Source of the DNA: Microbacterium trichothecenolyticum
Lineage (GTDB): Bacteria; Actinomycetota; Actinomycetes; Actinomycetales; Microbacteriaceae
Length of the DNA stretch: 64,000 bases
Reading direction: 5' to 3'
Assembly: GCF_030818955.1 (NCBI RefSeq)
Contig: NZ_JAUTBF010000001.1
Span: 1,488,001 to 1,552,000 of the forward strand
The notes beneath the pieces were generated by a model. That model worked only from the letters and a program-made list of their open reading frames with translations. It did no database searches and was not told where the DNA came from. Below, piece by piece: positions 41,447 through 50,321 of the stretch (the stretch's first letter is position 1; every line of letters starts with the position of its first letter). Position numbers and translations under genes: made by a program.

Positions 41447-42769
41447 ATGTCGGCATCCGAGAACTGGCGTTTCGAGACCAAGCAGATCCACACGGGCGCT
41501 CAGCCCGACCCGGTCACCAAAGCGCGCGCCACGCCGATCTACCAGACCACCTCGTACGTGTTCGACAACGCCACGCACGCCGCGAACCTGTTCGCGCTCG
41601 CGGAGTTCGGCAACATCTACACGCGCATCCAGAACCCCACGCAAGACGTCGTCGAGCAGCGCGTCGCGGGCCTCGAGGGCGGCACCGGCGCTCTCCTCGT
41701 CGCCAGCGGTCAGGCGGCCGAGACCTTCGCCGTGCTCAACATCGCGCAGGCCGGCGACCACATCGTGTCGTCGAGTTCGATCTACGGCGGCACGTACAAC
41801 CTGTTCAAGTACACCCTCGCCAAGCTCGGCATCGAGACGACGTTCGTCGAGAACCAGGACGACCCCGAGGAGTGGCGCGCCGCGGTCCGCCCGAACACGA
41901 AGCTGTTCTTCGCCGAGACGATCGGCAACCCCAAGATCAACGTGCTCGACATCCGCCGCGTCGCCGACGTGGCGCACGACGCCGGCGTCCCGCTCATCGT
42001 CGACAACACGATCGCGACGCCGTATCTCATCCGTCCCTTCGAGCACGGGGCCGACATCGTCGTGCACTCGGCGACGAAGTTCCTCGGCGGCCACGGAACG
42101 GTCATCGGCGGTGTCATCGTCGACGGCGGCACCTTCGCCTGGTCCGAGCACTCCGACCGGTTCCCGGGCCTGACCACGCCCGACCCCTCGTACCACGGCG
42201 CGGTCTACACGCAGGCGGTCGGCGACGGCCTCGCCTACATCATCAAGGCCCGCGTGCAGCTGCTGCGCGACCTCGGTGCCTCGATCGCCCCGCAGAGCGC
42301 GTGGCAGCTGATCCAGGGCATCGAGACCCTGTCGCTGCGCATCGAGCGCCACGTGCAGAACGCGCAGGAGATCGCCGAGTGGCTGGAGAACCACGACGAC
42401 GTCGCAACCGTCAACTACTCGGGTCTGCCCACCTCGCCCTGGTACGCGGCCGCGAACAACTACGCACCCAAGGGCGTCGGCGCGGTCCTGTCGTTCGAGC
42501 TCAAGGGCGGCGTCGAGGCGGGCCGCGAGTTCGTGAACTCCCTGTCGCTGTTCAGCCACCTCGCCAACATCGGCGACGTGCGCTCGCTCGTCATCCACCC
42601 GGCATCGACCACGCACTCGCAGCTCACGCCCGAGCAGCAGTTGACCGCGGGGGTGACCCCGGGTCTCGTGCGCCTGTCGGTGGGTCTCGAGAACATCGAC
42701 GATCTCAAAGCCGATCTCGACCAGGCCCTCGCCGCCGCGCGGCGCGTGTCCGAGGCCGCTCGCGCCTGA
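41447..42769 (+). CDS. metY: O-acetylhomoserine sulfhydrylase
   Basis: 440 residues, PLP-dependent gamma-replacement enzyme. Begins FETKQIHTGAQPDP, holds YTRIQNPTQDVVEQR and the PLP lysine in SATKFLGGHG (Lys211). Length and the insert near residue 120 fit MetY (homocysteine from O-acetylhomoserine and sulfide) rather than MetB. AGGAGCAGCC precedes the ATG. The O-acetylhomoserine-forming metX follows after a terminator, so the two steps are adjacent but may be transcribed separately. A possible -10, TACGCT, is at 41392-41397. Confidence 0.95.
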   Translation: MSASENWRFETKQIHTGAQPDPVTKARATPIYQTTSYVFDNATHAANLFALAEFGNIYTRIQNPTQDVVEQRVAGLEGGTGALLVASGQAAETFAVLNIAQAGDHIVSSSSIYGGTYNLFKYTLAKLGIETTFVENQDDPEEWRAAVRPNTKLFFAETIGNPKINVLDIRRVADVAHDAGVPLIVDNTIATPYLIRPFEHGADIVVHSATKFLGGHGTVIGGVIVDGGTFAWSEHSDRFPGLTTPDPSYHGAVYTQAVGDGLAYIIKARVQLLRDLGASIAPQSAWQLIQGIETLSLRIERHVQNAQEIAEWLENHDDVATVNYSGLPTSPWYAAANNYAPKGVGAVLSFELKGGVEAGREFVNSLSLFSHLANIGDVRSLVIHPASTTHSQLTPEQQLTAGVTPGLVRLSVGLENIDDLKADLDQALAAARRVSEAARA

Positions 42770-42782
42770 TCGCGCTCGTGAG

Positions 42783-42810
42783 ACGCCCCGACCCGGATGG
42801 GTCGGGGCGT
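42783..42810 (+). terminator. Rho-independent terminator after metY
   Basis: ACGCCCCGACCC, loop GGAT, GGGTCGGGGCGT, then TTTC: a perfect 12-bp stem 13 bases after the stop. Confidence 0.9.
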
Positions 42811-43048
42811 TTCACGTGGGCGGCGGCGGCCGCGTGCGGGGTGTGGTGCGCGCAGGGCGAGGGATGCCGGGAGGATCCACGCCGCGGAATCGTCCTCCCT
42901 CCGTCCCTCGCCCTCCGCCCGTCATATCCGCCCCTCACGTCCCGCGCGGCGCCCCGAGGGGATGCGAGCACTTCTCACGAGCCGTTCCCGCGCCCCGATC
43001 GACGTAACATCTCCGATCGGCGGCGAGCTACCGGGAAGAATGGATGCC

Positions 43049-44255
43049 ATGGACTGGCAGACCTCCGAAGACACGGTGCCCTCGGCCCCGGTGACGGAGG
43101 CCGACGCCCGTTCGCTGCTCGGTCGACCGCCCGCCACCGGCGCGTGGCGCGACGGCGACCCGATCGGTGACCGTCGCTTCGCGTCGTTCGGGCTGTTCGC
43201 CACCGAGAACGGCGAGTCCCTCCCGCAGGTGCGTCTCGCGTACGAGACGTGGGGCGAGCTCTCCCCCGCCCGAGACAACGCGGTGCTCGTGCTGCACGCG
43301 CTCACCGGAGACAGCCACGTGCGCGGAGCAGCCGGCGCCGGGCATCCCACCGCCGGATGGTGGAGCGACCTCGTCGGCCCGGGAGCGGCGATCGACACCG
43401 ACCGCTGGTTCGTGGTGGCCCCGAACATGCTGGGCGGATGCCAGGGCTCGACCGGGCCCGCGAGCATCGCGCCCGACGGCTACGAGTGGGCCTCGCGCTT
43501 TCCCTACCTGACCATCCGCGACCAGGTCGCAGCCCAGGCACTGCTCGCCGACGCGCTCGGCATCGAGCGGTGGTTCGCGGTCGTCGGCGGTTCGATGGGC
43601 GGCATGCACGCGCTCGAATGGGCGGTCGGTCACCCCGACCGCGTCGCGCGTTCGGCGATCCTGTCGGCCCCGCCGGTGACCACGGCCGACCAGATCGCGT
43701 TGAACTCCGTGCAGCTCGACACCGTTCGCATGGATCCGCGCTTCGCCGGCGGCGGGTACTACGACGCCGGCGACGGCGACGGCCCGCATCGCGGACTCGC
43801 CCTGGCTCGTCGCATGGCGCTGCTGAACTACCGCAGCCCGACCGAGCTGAACCAGCGCTTCCAGCGATCGTGGCAGTCGGGGGTCAGCCCCCTGGGACGC
43901 GGCGGGCGTTTCGCCGTGGAATCGTACCTCGACTTCCACGGCAACAAGTTCACCCGGCGCTTCGACGCCAACAGCTACCTCAACCCTCGTCGAAGCGATG
44001 AACTCGCACGACGTCGGACGCGATCGTGACGGCGTCGAAGACGCCCTGCGCCGGGTCACCGCCACCACGCTCGTGCTCGGCATCGACAGCGATCGTCTCT
44101 TCCCGATCGACGGGCAGCATCGCATCGCCCGCAGCATCCCGCACACGCTCGACGGCGATGAGTCAGTGGTGCTGACGAGCGACTTCGGTCACGACGGCTT
44201 CCTCATCGAAACCGCCGCGGTCGCGCATCACTTGCGTCGACTGTTCGCGACCTGA
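43049..44255 (+). pseudogene. metX: Homoserine O-acetyltransferase gene, +1 frameshift near 3' end
   Basis: The first 312 residues are MetX: LVLHALTGDSHV, VVAPNMLGGCQGSTGP and the nucleophile elbow GGSMGG (Ser182). At the C run 43984-43986 the frame slips. Removing one C restores SYLNLVEAMNSHDVGRDRDG and continues with VLGIDSDRLFP (acid) and SDFGHDGFL (catalytic His) to the stop at 44255, about 401 residues. As given, the product ends early and lacks the catalytic His. Since the neighbouring metY needs the product, a sequence error is more likely than loss. TAACAT at 43005-43010 may be the -10. Confidence 0.92.
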
Positions 44256-44261
44256 CGATTC

Positions 44262-44286
44262 CGGATGCCGGGGAGCCCGGCATCCG
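44262..44286. terminator. Hairpin terminator after metX
   Basis: CGGATGCCGGG, loop GAG, CCCGGCATCCG: a perfect 11-bp stem seven bases after the metX stop. It faces the convergent MFS gene and may serve both. Confidence 0.8.
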
Positions 44287-44389
44287 TCGCATCGCCGTCC
44301 GCACGCGGTCGGTCGAGGCTCCGCCGCACACCGCCCTCGCGGGCAGGCGGGCTGTCGGGGGCTCGCGATGACGGAGTCGACCGGGCGAC

Positions 44390-45670
44390 TCAGTTCTGCG
44401 TGGGGATCGAGCCCGTGATGGCGGTCAGCGCGGCTTCGGAGGCGGGCAGACGGTGCGCGGGGTGACGCCCCTTGCGGTCCTCCACGCGGTACGACACGAA
44501 CGCCACGATCAGCCCACCGAGGGCCAGGATGCCACCGACCCACGCCGGCGCCTGCAACCCGAGACCCGCGGCGATCGCGAGGCCGCCGAGGAACGCGCCC
44601 AGACTGTTGCCGATGTTCAGCGACGAGTGGTTGAGGGCCGCACCGATGGACTGGTAGTCGTCGGCGACATCCATCAGACGGGTCTGTATGGCGGGGCTGA
44701 GAGCCGCACCGCAGAAGGCGACGCAGAACGCGAACAGGGTGAGACTGACGATCCACCCGGTGGTCAGGGCGAGGCCGACCGACGCGGCGCTCAGCGCGAG
44801 CAGACCGGCGAGGAGCCAGAAGCGCAGGTCTTTGTCGGCGAGCGCCCCGCCGACGATGTTGCCGATCGTCATCCCCACACCGACGAGGACCAGCACGAGC
44901 GAGACGACCCATTCGGGCTGGCCCGCGACGTCGGTGATCATGGGGGCGATGTAGCTGTACATCGCGAAGAATCCCCCGAACCCGACCGCGCCGATACCCA
45001 GGGCGAACCAGACCTGTCCGATGCGGAAGACGCGCAGTTCGTCGCGCAGACGTCGGCCGGGGGTGCCCGGGTGCGTCGGCACGAAGAAGGCGATGCAGAC
45101 GGTGGCCAGCAGGAAGATGCCGGTCACCACGGCGAATGCCGCGCGCCACCCGACCTGCTGTCCGAGCAGGGTGCCGATCGGCACCCCCACCACGTTGGCG
45201 ATCGTCAGACCCGTGAGCACGAAAGCCACGCCCTTTGCGCGCTTGCCGGGACCCAGTACATCGGCGGCCACGAGCGCGCCGATGCCGAAGTAGGCGCCGT
45301 GCGGGAGCCCGGCGAGGAACCGGGATGCCGCGACGAGCTCGAACGTGGGAGCGATGACGGTCAGCAGGGTGAAGAACGTCAGCGCCGCGGCGAGGACGAT
45401 CATCACGCGGTGGCGGGGAAAGCGGGCGACGGATCCCGCGATGGTCGGCGCGCCGACGACGACGCCGAGCGCGTAGAGCGAGATGAGCCACCCCGCCTGA
45501 GCGATGGCATCGTCGGGCGAAGCCGCCCACGTGTTCGGGACGAGCTCGCGCGCGATGTTGGGCAGCAGCCCCATCACGACGAACTCGGTCATGCCGATGC
45601 CGAAACTGCCGATGGCGAGAGAGAGGAGCGCCCGCATCGCCGCGCCTCTCGACGGGGTCGAGGAGGTCAC
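44390..45670 (-). CDS. MFS transporter, DHA1 (AraJ/YdhP-like)
   Basis: 426 residues, twelve helices. Starts with LSLAIGSFGIGMTEFVVMGLLP, the common first-helix signature of the AraJ/sugar-efflux-type DHA1 group, and has GAYFGIGALVAADVLGPGKRAKG and GALADKDLRFWLLAGL between helices. Probably a drug or sugar exporter; substrate unknown. The GTG at 45670 is selected because TACGAT stands six bases upstream; an ATG at 45637 is the alternative and has GAGAGG before it. Confidence 0.9.
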   Translation of the reverse strand: MTSSTPSRGAAMRALLSLAIGSFGIGMTEFVVMGLLPNIARELVPNTWAASPDDAIAQAGWLISLYALGVVVGAPTIAGSVARFPRHRVMIVLAAALTFFTLLTVIAPTFELVAASRFLAGLPHGAYFGIGALVAADVLGPGKRAKGVAFVLTGLTIANVVGVPIGTLLGQQVGWRAAFAVVTGIFLLATVCIAFFVPTHPGTPGRRLRDELRVFRIGQVWFALGIGAVGFGGFFAMYSYIAPMITDVAGQPEWVVSLVLVLVGVGMTIGNIVGGALADKDLRFWLLAGLLALSAASVGLALTTGWIVSLTLFAFCVAFCGAALSPAIQTRLMDVADDYQSIGAALNHSSLNIGNSLGAFLGGLAIAAGLGLQAPAWVGGILALGGLIVAFVSYRVEDRKGRHPAHRLPASEAALTAITGSIPTQN

Positions 45671-45676
45671 CCGTCG

Positions 45677-45682
45677 ATCGTA
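45677..45682 (-). promoter_or_regulatory. -10 element deciding the MFS start
   Basis: TACGAT on the minus strand, six bases before GTG 45670. Favours a leaderless message starting at this GTG. Confidence 0.45.
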
Positions 45683-45904
45683 GTGGGCACCGGGCGCCGT
45701 GGTCGAATCGTTTCGAGAGTCGGCGTGGCGAGCCCTCGTCGCGGACCTTCTCGCCATCTCGCCGATGGTCAGAGGCCCACAGCACTGGCCCTCCCCAGGC
45801 CGCTCGGCGGGTGAACTTTCCCCCGCGCGGCCTCCGAACGCGCGACGACCTCGCCGATGCTGGCAATCTGGTCATCCTCGCCGCACGACGAAGGGACGCC
45901 GAAC

Positions 45905-46405
45905 ATGACGGAACCGCAGGTCTGGGTCCTCATCGGAACCTTCGCTGCAGCCATCCTCGGCGGCATGACCTTCAGCACGAACCTCATCATGGGATCGCTC
46001 TCGAAGGTGATCGTCGCGAACACCGATCGACTCGAAGCTCGCATCGATACGTTGCGCTCGGAGACGGTGGCCGAGACCCGCATCACGCGCACCGAACTCA
46101 ACGCCAAGATCGACAGCGTCGAGGCCGCACTGAACGCGAAGATCGACGGCGTCGAAGCAGGACTCAACGCCAAGATCGACAGCGTCGAAGCAGGACTCAA
46201 CGCCAAGATCGACAGCGTCGAAGCAGGACTCAACGCCAAGATCGACAGCGTCGAAGCAGGACTCAACGCCAAGATCGACAGCGTCGAGGCAGGACTCAAC
46301 GCCAAGATCGACAGCGTCGAAGGTCGGCTGCGTGGCGACCTCGCGCGCATCGATGCCGATGTCGCGGCCATCACCAAGCGCGTCTGGACCGACCCGCCCG
46401 CCTGA
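45905..46405 (+). CDS. Membrane-anchored protein with hendecad coiled-coil repeats
   Basis: 166 residues. An N-terminal membrane helix (VWVLIGTFAAAILGGMTF, about residues 6-23) is followed by a helical stalk containing seven successive 11-residue repeats of the type LNAKIDSVEAG (residues 65-141). The hendecad period predicts a right-handed or straight coiled coil and thus an oligomer. It ends with RVWTDPPA. No domain follows the stalk. Similar short membrane-stalk proteins sit in phage and toxin loci, but here the neighbours are metabolic. Function unknown. Confidence 0.78.
   Translation: MTEPQVWVLIGTFAAAILGGMTFSTNLIMGSLSKVIVANTDRLEARIDTLRSETVAETRITRTELNAKIDSVEAALNAKIDGVEAGLNAKIDSVEAGLNAKIDSVEAGLNAKIDSVEAGLNAKIDSVEAGLNAKIDSVEGRLRGDLARIDADVAAITKRVWTDPPA
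46097..46327 (+). repeat. Seven tandem 33-bp repeats inside the coding region
   Basis: In-frame 33-bp units starting at 46097, each encoding one hendecad. Units 3 to 6 are nearly identical at the DNA level, which indicates recent expansion or homogenisation; the first two and the last are diverged. Confidence 0.92.
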
Positions 46406-46458
46406 GATCCTCGCCGGCGATTGCCTCGGTGCCGCGACGTCGGTGTCCGGCCGGCGAA

Positions 46459-46785
46459 TCAGTCGGCGCGACGCTCCAGCGCCTCCTCCAGCCGCTCGAC
46501 CTTGCCGTCGATCTCCCCCGTCCGCCCCGGGCGGATGTCGGCCTTCACCACGAGCGAGACGCGCGATCCGTATGGCAGCACGGCATCCGTCGCCGCTTTG
46601 ACGACGGCGAACACCTCGTCCCACTCCCCCTCGATCTCGGTGAACATCGAGGTGGTGCGGTGCGGCAGGCCCGAGGCCCGCACCACGGCGACCGCCGCGG
46701 CGACGGCATCGTGCACGGAGCCGTCGGGGTTCTCCGCAGCAGCGGGACCGACGCCCGACGGGGCGACCGAGAAGGCGATGAGCAT
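46459..46785 (-). CDS. MTH1187/YkoF-type thiamine-binding protein
   Basis: 108 residues. MLIAFSVAPSGVG at the start, the loop TTSMFTEIEGEWDEVFAVV, and the final strand SLVVKADIRPG match the MTH1187 (DUF77) family of ferredoxin-like dimers, several of which bind thiamine or its precursors. The family motif with a conserved Glu (TEIEG) is intact. TAGTCT six bases before the ATG gives a leaderless start. No thiamine gene or TPP element is nearby. Confidence 0.87.
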   Translation of the reverse strand: MLIAFSVAPSGVGPAAAENPDGSVHDAVAAAVAVVRASGLPHRTTSMFTEIEGEWDEVFAVVKAATDAVLPYGSRVSLVVKADIRPGRTGEIDGKVERLEEALERRAD

Positions 46786-46897
46786 GGTCAGAGACTACGC
46801 CCGGTTCCCTCGTCCGCGCGGTCTCGCGACGAGTGGCTCGGCGCCCCACGCCCCGGCGACACGTGACTCAGCGACACGCGGCTCAGCGACGCGTGAC

Positions 46898-48205
46898 TCA
46901 GCGACGCGCGGCCGCGCGCGGAAACGGCGCGCGGCGTCCCGTGACGATCTCGTGCAGTCCCGCCGGCGGGCGCACCCGCCCCACCGGAACCCGCACGACC
47001 CGCACGACGGCCCACACCAGCAGCACCACGGCGAGCAGGTTGCGCGCCTCGAGCACGAACACGGGGAACGGATTGGGGTGCGTGGCCATGAGGCCGTCAT
47101 ACAGCAGCGGGTACATCCACTGGGTCAGGGCGGCGATCACCAGCGTCATCCCCGCGAAGGCGTACCAGCGACGACGGTCGACCATGAGACCGAGCACGAC
47201 CGGGGCGAACAACCACACGTAGTACTGCGGCGAGCCGACCTTGTTCAGCGCGATGAAGGCTGTCACGAGGGCGAGAGAGAGCGGGGGGAACAGGCTGAGG
47301 AACGTCGCACCGGCGCGCAGCTTGCGCACACCGACCACGGCGACGCCCACCATGACGAGCAGCATGATCGGCGTCATCGCCGCGATGAGTGGCTCGGCTC
47401 CGGGGCCTGTCACCTGGAAGGTGAGCACACCGGCGTCGTAGTACACCTGGGATCCGGGCACGTAGAAGGCGGCGAGGAACATGTAGAGGCCTCCGACGGG
47501 GGCCTCCATCTGGATCCCGCGGGAGGTCTGATCGCCGACGAACCCGAAGACGTACGGGGCTCCGCCCAGCGCCACGACGGGGATGATCGTCGCGAGCGAG
47601 ACAGCCACCGCCCCCCACACCAGGGCCAGACGACGACGCACGACGACCGCCCCGGCGGCGAGGATGGCCGCGGGCCAGACCTTCATCCACACCGCGACCG
47701 AGAGCAGCACGGATGCCACGAAGGGACGCCGCAGCATCCAGATGCTGCCGAGGATCGCGAACGGAACCGTGATGCCGTCGATGCGGTAGAGGCCCACCGG
47801 TCCGATCAGCAGGATCGCGGCCAGCCAGAACCACGCGGCGAGCACGCGTCCACGAGAGCGCCCCGTGCCCACGAGGATCACGAACGCGACCAGGTTGAAC
47901 AGCGACACCGTGATGGCCCACGCGGGGGTGTACCCGACCGCCCAGGCGAACAGCCACGCGAAGGTCATCGGCAGGAACGCGAGCTGCGGGTAGATCCACT
48001 TCTCGGTGATGCCCGGCCACTCCCACGTGGCCGAGCGCGTGCACGACGTGACGTCGACGCCGCCGAACAGCGCGCACCGCGACCAGGGCTCGTACACCAG
48101 GTACACATCGCCCATCGGCTCGTTGGGCTGCTGATAGCCCAAGATGCCGACGACGACGTGCACCGCGACGAACGCGATCAACAGGGGAACGACACGCCTC
48201 AGCAC
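46898..48205 (-). CDS. GT87-type membrane glycosyltransferase
   Basis: 435 residues with about ten helices. The first periplasmic loop starts MGDVYLVYEPWSRCA, with the acidic residue typical of the GT-C fold family GT87 (DUF2029), which uses polyprenyl-phosphate sugars such as mannose or arabinose. Also VAVWMKVWPAAIL and LNKVGSPQYYVWLFAP. Expected role in cell-envelope glycan assembly. GTG start with TAGGAT six bases upstream. The 3' end overlaps a short 15-bp tandem repeat. Confidence 0.85.
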   Translation of the reverse strand: MLRRVVPLLIAFVAVHVVVGILGYQQPNEPMGDVYLVYEPWSRCALFGGVDVTSCTRSATWEWPGITEKWIYPQLAFLPMTFAWLFAWAVGYTPAWAITVSLFNLVAFVILVGTGRSRGRVLAAWFWLAAILLIGPVGLYRIDGITVPFAILGSIWMLRRPFVASVLLSVAVWMKVWPAAILAAGAVVVRRRLALVWGAVAVSLATIIPVVALGGAPYVFGFVGDQTSRGIQMEAPVGGLYMFLAAFYVPGSQVYYDAGVLTFQVTGPGAEPLIAAMTPIMLLVMVGVAVVGVRKLRAGATFLSLFPPLSLALVTAFIALNKVGSPQYYVWLFAPVVLGLMVDRRRWYAFAGMTLVIAALTQWMYPLLYDGLMATHPNPFPVFVLEARNLLAVVLLVWAVVRVVRVPVGRVRPPAGLHEIVTGRRAPFPRAAARR

Positions 48206-48291
48206 CGCCTCATCCTAAACGGGCACTCCGCATCGCCAGGTACGGCCGGAAGGGTCGCGCCCGCGCCCGCGGGCAAACGGCGGGCCAACCG

Positions 48292-49149
48292 TTACCCGAT
48301 CGAGTCCGACAGCACCCCGGCCACGACACCCGGCAGCGCCTCGGCGACGTCGAGGGCGGTGATCGGTCCGCCCTCTCCCCCGTGGACACCGGATGCCGCC
48401 CTCCCGGCCGCTCCGTGCAGCCACGCGGCCGTGGCGGCACAGGCCGCGAGGTCGTCGAGTCCGACGCGGTCGGCCGCGACCGCCCCGGCGACGACGGCGC
48501 CCAGCACGCCACCGAGCACGTCGCCCGTTCCCGCGGTGGCGAGCCAGGGCGTGCCCGCCGAGACCCGGCGTGCCCAGCCACCCGCTGCGGCCACGATCGT
48601 CACCGCACCCTTCGACAGCACGACGCCGCCGAACGCCTCGGCGGTCTCGCGCGCCGCCACCTCACGGGCGTCGTCGTCGGTGGCATCCGTCGGCGTCAGC
48701 CCGAGCTCCGCGCGCAGCCGGTCGAGCTCCCGCGCGTGCGGCGTCACGATCACCGGCGCGGCAGCCCGGGCCACGAGATCGAGCGCTCCGGCGTCGACGA
48801 CGACCGGCAGCTCGCCGCCCAGGATCTCCCGGAGCGCGGCCGTCTCGGCGGCGTCGCGCTCCGCGGCATCCGTGCCCGACCCGATCACCCAGGCCTGCAC
48901 CCGCCCGTCGGCCGTCACCGTCTCGGGTCGCCGCTGCATCACCAGCGTCTGGGCGTGCTCGGGTCCGAGGTAGCGGACCATGCCCGTGCCGGTGCGCCAC
49001 GCGGCCTCGACACCCAGCATCGCCGCACCCGGATAGCGCGCGGAGCCCGTGCGCATCCCCACGACCCCGCGGGAATACTTGTCGTCGCGCGCCGTTGGCC
49101 TTCGCAGCGCGCCACCGGCATCGTGTCCGGTCCAGTCCTTCGCCGTCAT
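48292..49149 (-). CDS. nnrD: ADP-dependent NAD(P)H-hydrate dehydratase
   Basis: 285 residues. KYSRGVVGMRTGSARYPGAA and VTPHARELDRLRAELG match the NnrD/CARKD repair enzyme, and GTGDVLGGVLGA is the phosphate-binding and catalytic (Asp) motif. Converts damaged, hydrated NAD(P)H back to NAD(P)H using ADP. The epimerase half NnrE is not fused here and not visible in the window. TAGGGT is six bases before the ATG. Confidence 0.93.
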   Translation of the reverse strand: MTAKDWTGHDAGGALRRPTARDDKYSRGVVGMRTGSARYPGAAMLGVEAAWRTGTGMVRYLGPEHAQTLVMQRRPETVTADGRVQAWVIGSGTDAAERDAAETAALREILGGELPVVVDAGALDLVARAAAPVIVTPHARELDRLRAELGLTPTDATDDDAREVAARETAEAFGGVVLSKGAVTIVAAAGGWARRVSAGTPWLATAGTGDVLGGVLGAVVAGAVAADRVGLDDLAACAATAAWLHGAAGRAASGVHGGEGGPITALDVAEALPGVVAGVLSDSIG

Positions 49150-49155
49150 GGCGTC

Positions 49156-49161
49156 ACCCTA
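49156..49161 (-). promoter_or_regulatory. -10 element, leaderless, nnrD
   Basis: TAGGGT on the minus strand, six bases before the ATG at 49149. Confidence 0.48.
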
Positions 49162-49177
49162 GAACGCAAAGGTCCCC

Positions 49178-50236
49178 ATGAGTGCCCTCTTCACACCCCT
49201 GTCCGTCCGCGGTATCGAGATGCGCAACCGGCTGTGGGTGTCGCCGATGTGCCAGTACAGCGCCGTCGACGGGATGCCGAACGAGTGGCATCACGTGCAC
49301 CTCGCCCAGTTCGCGGCGGGAGGGGCGGGCCTGGTGATCGCCGAGGCGAGCGCCGTCTCGCCCGAGGGCCGCATCTCGCCCGACGACGCCGGACTGTGGA
49401 CCGACGCGCACGCCGCGGCATGGGCGCCGATCGTCGCGGCGATCCGCGCGCGCGGCGCCGTGGCGGGTGTGCAGCTCGGCCACGCCGGCCGTAAGGCCTC
49501 GACCACCTCGCCGCTGACGGGCGGCCGCGGATCGGTCGCCGCCGACGCGGGCGGGTGGACGACCGTCGCGCCCTCGGCGCTCGCGTACGACCGCTTCGCC
49601 GTTCCGGTCGCCCTCGATGCCGCGGGCATCGAGAAAGTCGTCGCCGATTTCGCGGATGCCGCCCGCCGCGCCGTCGCAGCCGAATTCCAGGTCGTCGAGA
49701 TCCATGCCGCGCACGGTTATCTGCTGCACCAGTTCCTCTCCCCGTTGACGAACCACCGCGACGACGCCTACGGCGGCTCGTTCGAGAACCGCGTGCGCCT
49801 TCTCGTGCGCGTGACCGAGGCTGTCCGCGCGGCGGCACCGGATGCCGCGGTCTTCGTGCGGTTCTCGGCGACCGACGCCGCCGAGGGCGGCTGGGACGTC
49901 ACCGACACGGTGGCGGCATCACGCCTCGTCGCCGCGGCCGGGGCAGACCTCATCGACGTCTCCAGTGGTGGGCTCGTGCCGGAGCAGTACATCGTGCCCG
50001 GCCCCGGCTACCAGGTGGATTACGCCGCGACGGTGCGCCGCGAGACGGGCCTGCTCGTGGCCGCCGTGGGCATGATCGACGATCCGACCTTCGGTGAGCA
50101 GATCCTCGCCGACGGCCGCGCCGACGCGATCCTGTCGGCGCGCGAATGGCTGCGCGACCCGCACTACGCGCTGCGCGCGGCCGCCGCGCTCGGCGACGAG
50201 GTACCCGCCCCCGCGCAGTACGCCCGGGCCTACTGA
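49178..50236 (+). CDS. NADH:flavin oxidoreductase, old yellow enzyme family (YqjM-like)
   Basis: 352 residues. RNRLWVSPMCQYSAVDG has the Cys (in MCQYS) that tunes FMN in the YqjM subclass; HVHLAQFAAGGAGLVIAE, QLGHAGRKAS and FQVVEIHAAHGYLLHQFLSP provide the FMN and substrate His residues. Predicted to reduce activated alkenes or peroxides with NAD(P)H. AAGG precedes the ATG. Divergent from nnrD, 28 bases apart. Confidence 0.93.
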   Translation: MSALFTPLSVRGIEMRNRLWVSPMCQYSAVDGMPNEWHHVHLAQFAAGGAGLVIAEASAVSPEGRISPDDAGLWTDAHAAAWAPIVAAIRARGAVAGVQLGHAGRKASTTSPLTGGRGSVAADAGGWTTVAPSALAYDRFAVPVALDAAGIEKVVADFADAARRAVAAEFQVVEIHAAHGYLLHQFLSPLTNHRDDAYGGSFENRVRLLVRVTEAVRAAAPDAAVFVRFSATDAAEGGWDVTDTVAASRLVAAAGADLIDVSSGGLVPEQYIVPGPGYQVDYAATVRRETGLLVAAVGMIDDPTFGEQILADGRADAILSAREWLRDPHYALRAAAALGDEVPAPAQYARAY

Positions 50237-50269
50237 GGCGTGTCCCGCGCGCTCCTCACCCCTGCGCGA

Positions 50270-50317
50270 GAGCCTCGGATGCCACGAGGCCGAGGGCCCG
50301 TAGCATCCGAGGCTCTG
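50270..50317. terminator. Bidirectional terminator
   Basis: AGAGCCTCGGATGC and its exact complement, 20 bases apart: a 14-bp stem between two convergent genes, starting 33 bases after one stop and ending four bases before the other. Confidence 0.75.
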
Positions 50318-50321
50318 CGGA

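Noticed and set aside
46097..46327. Possible CRISPR array (regular repeats)
   Set aside because: Repeats are contiguous 33-bp units in frame within a gene, with no spacers or cas genes.
46786..46897. TPP riboswitch upstream of the MTH1187-type gene
   Set aside because: No CTGAGA or thi-box blocks; the gene appears leaderless.
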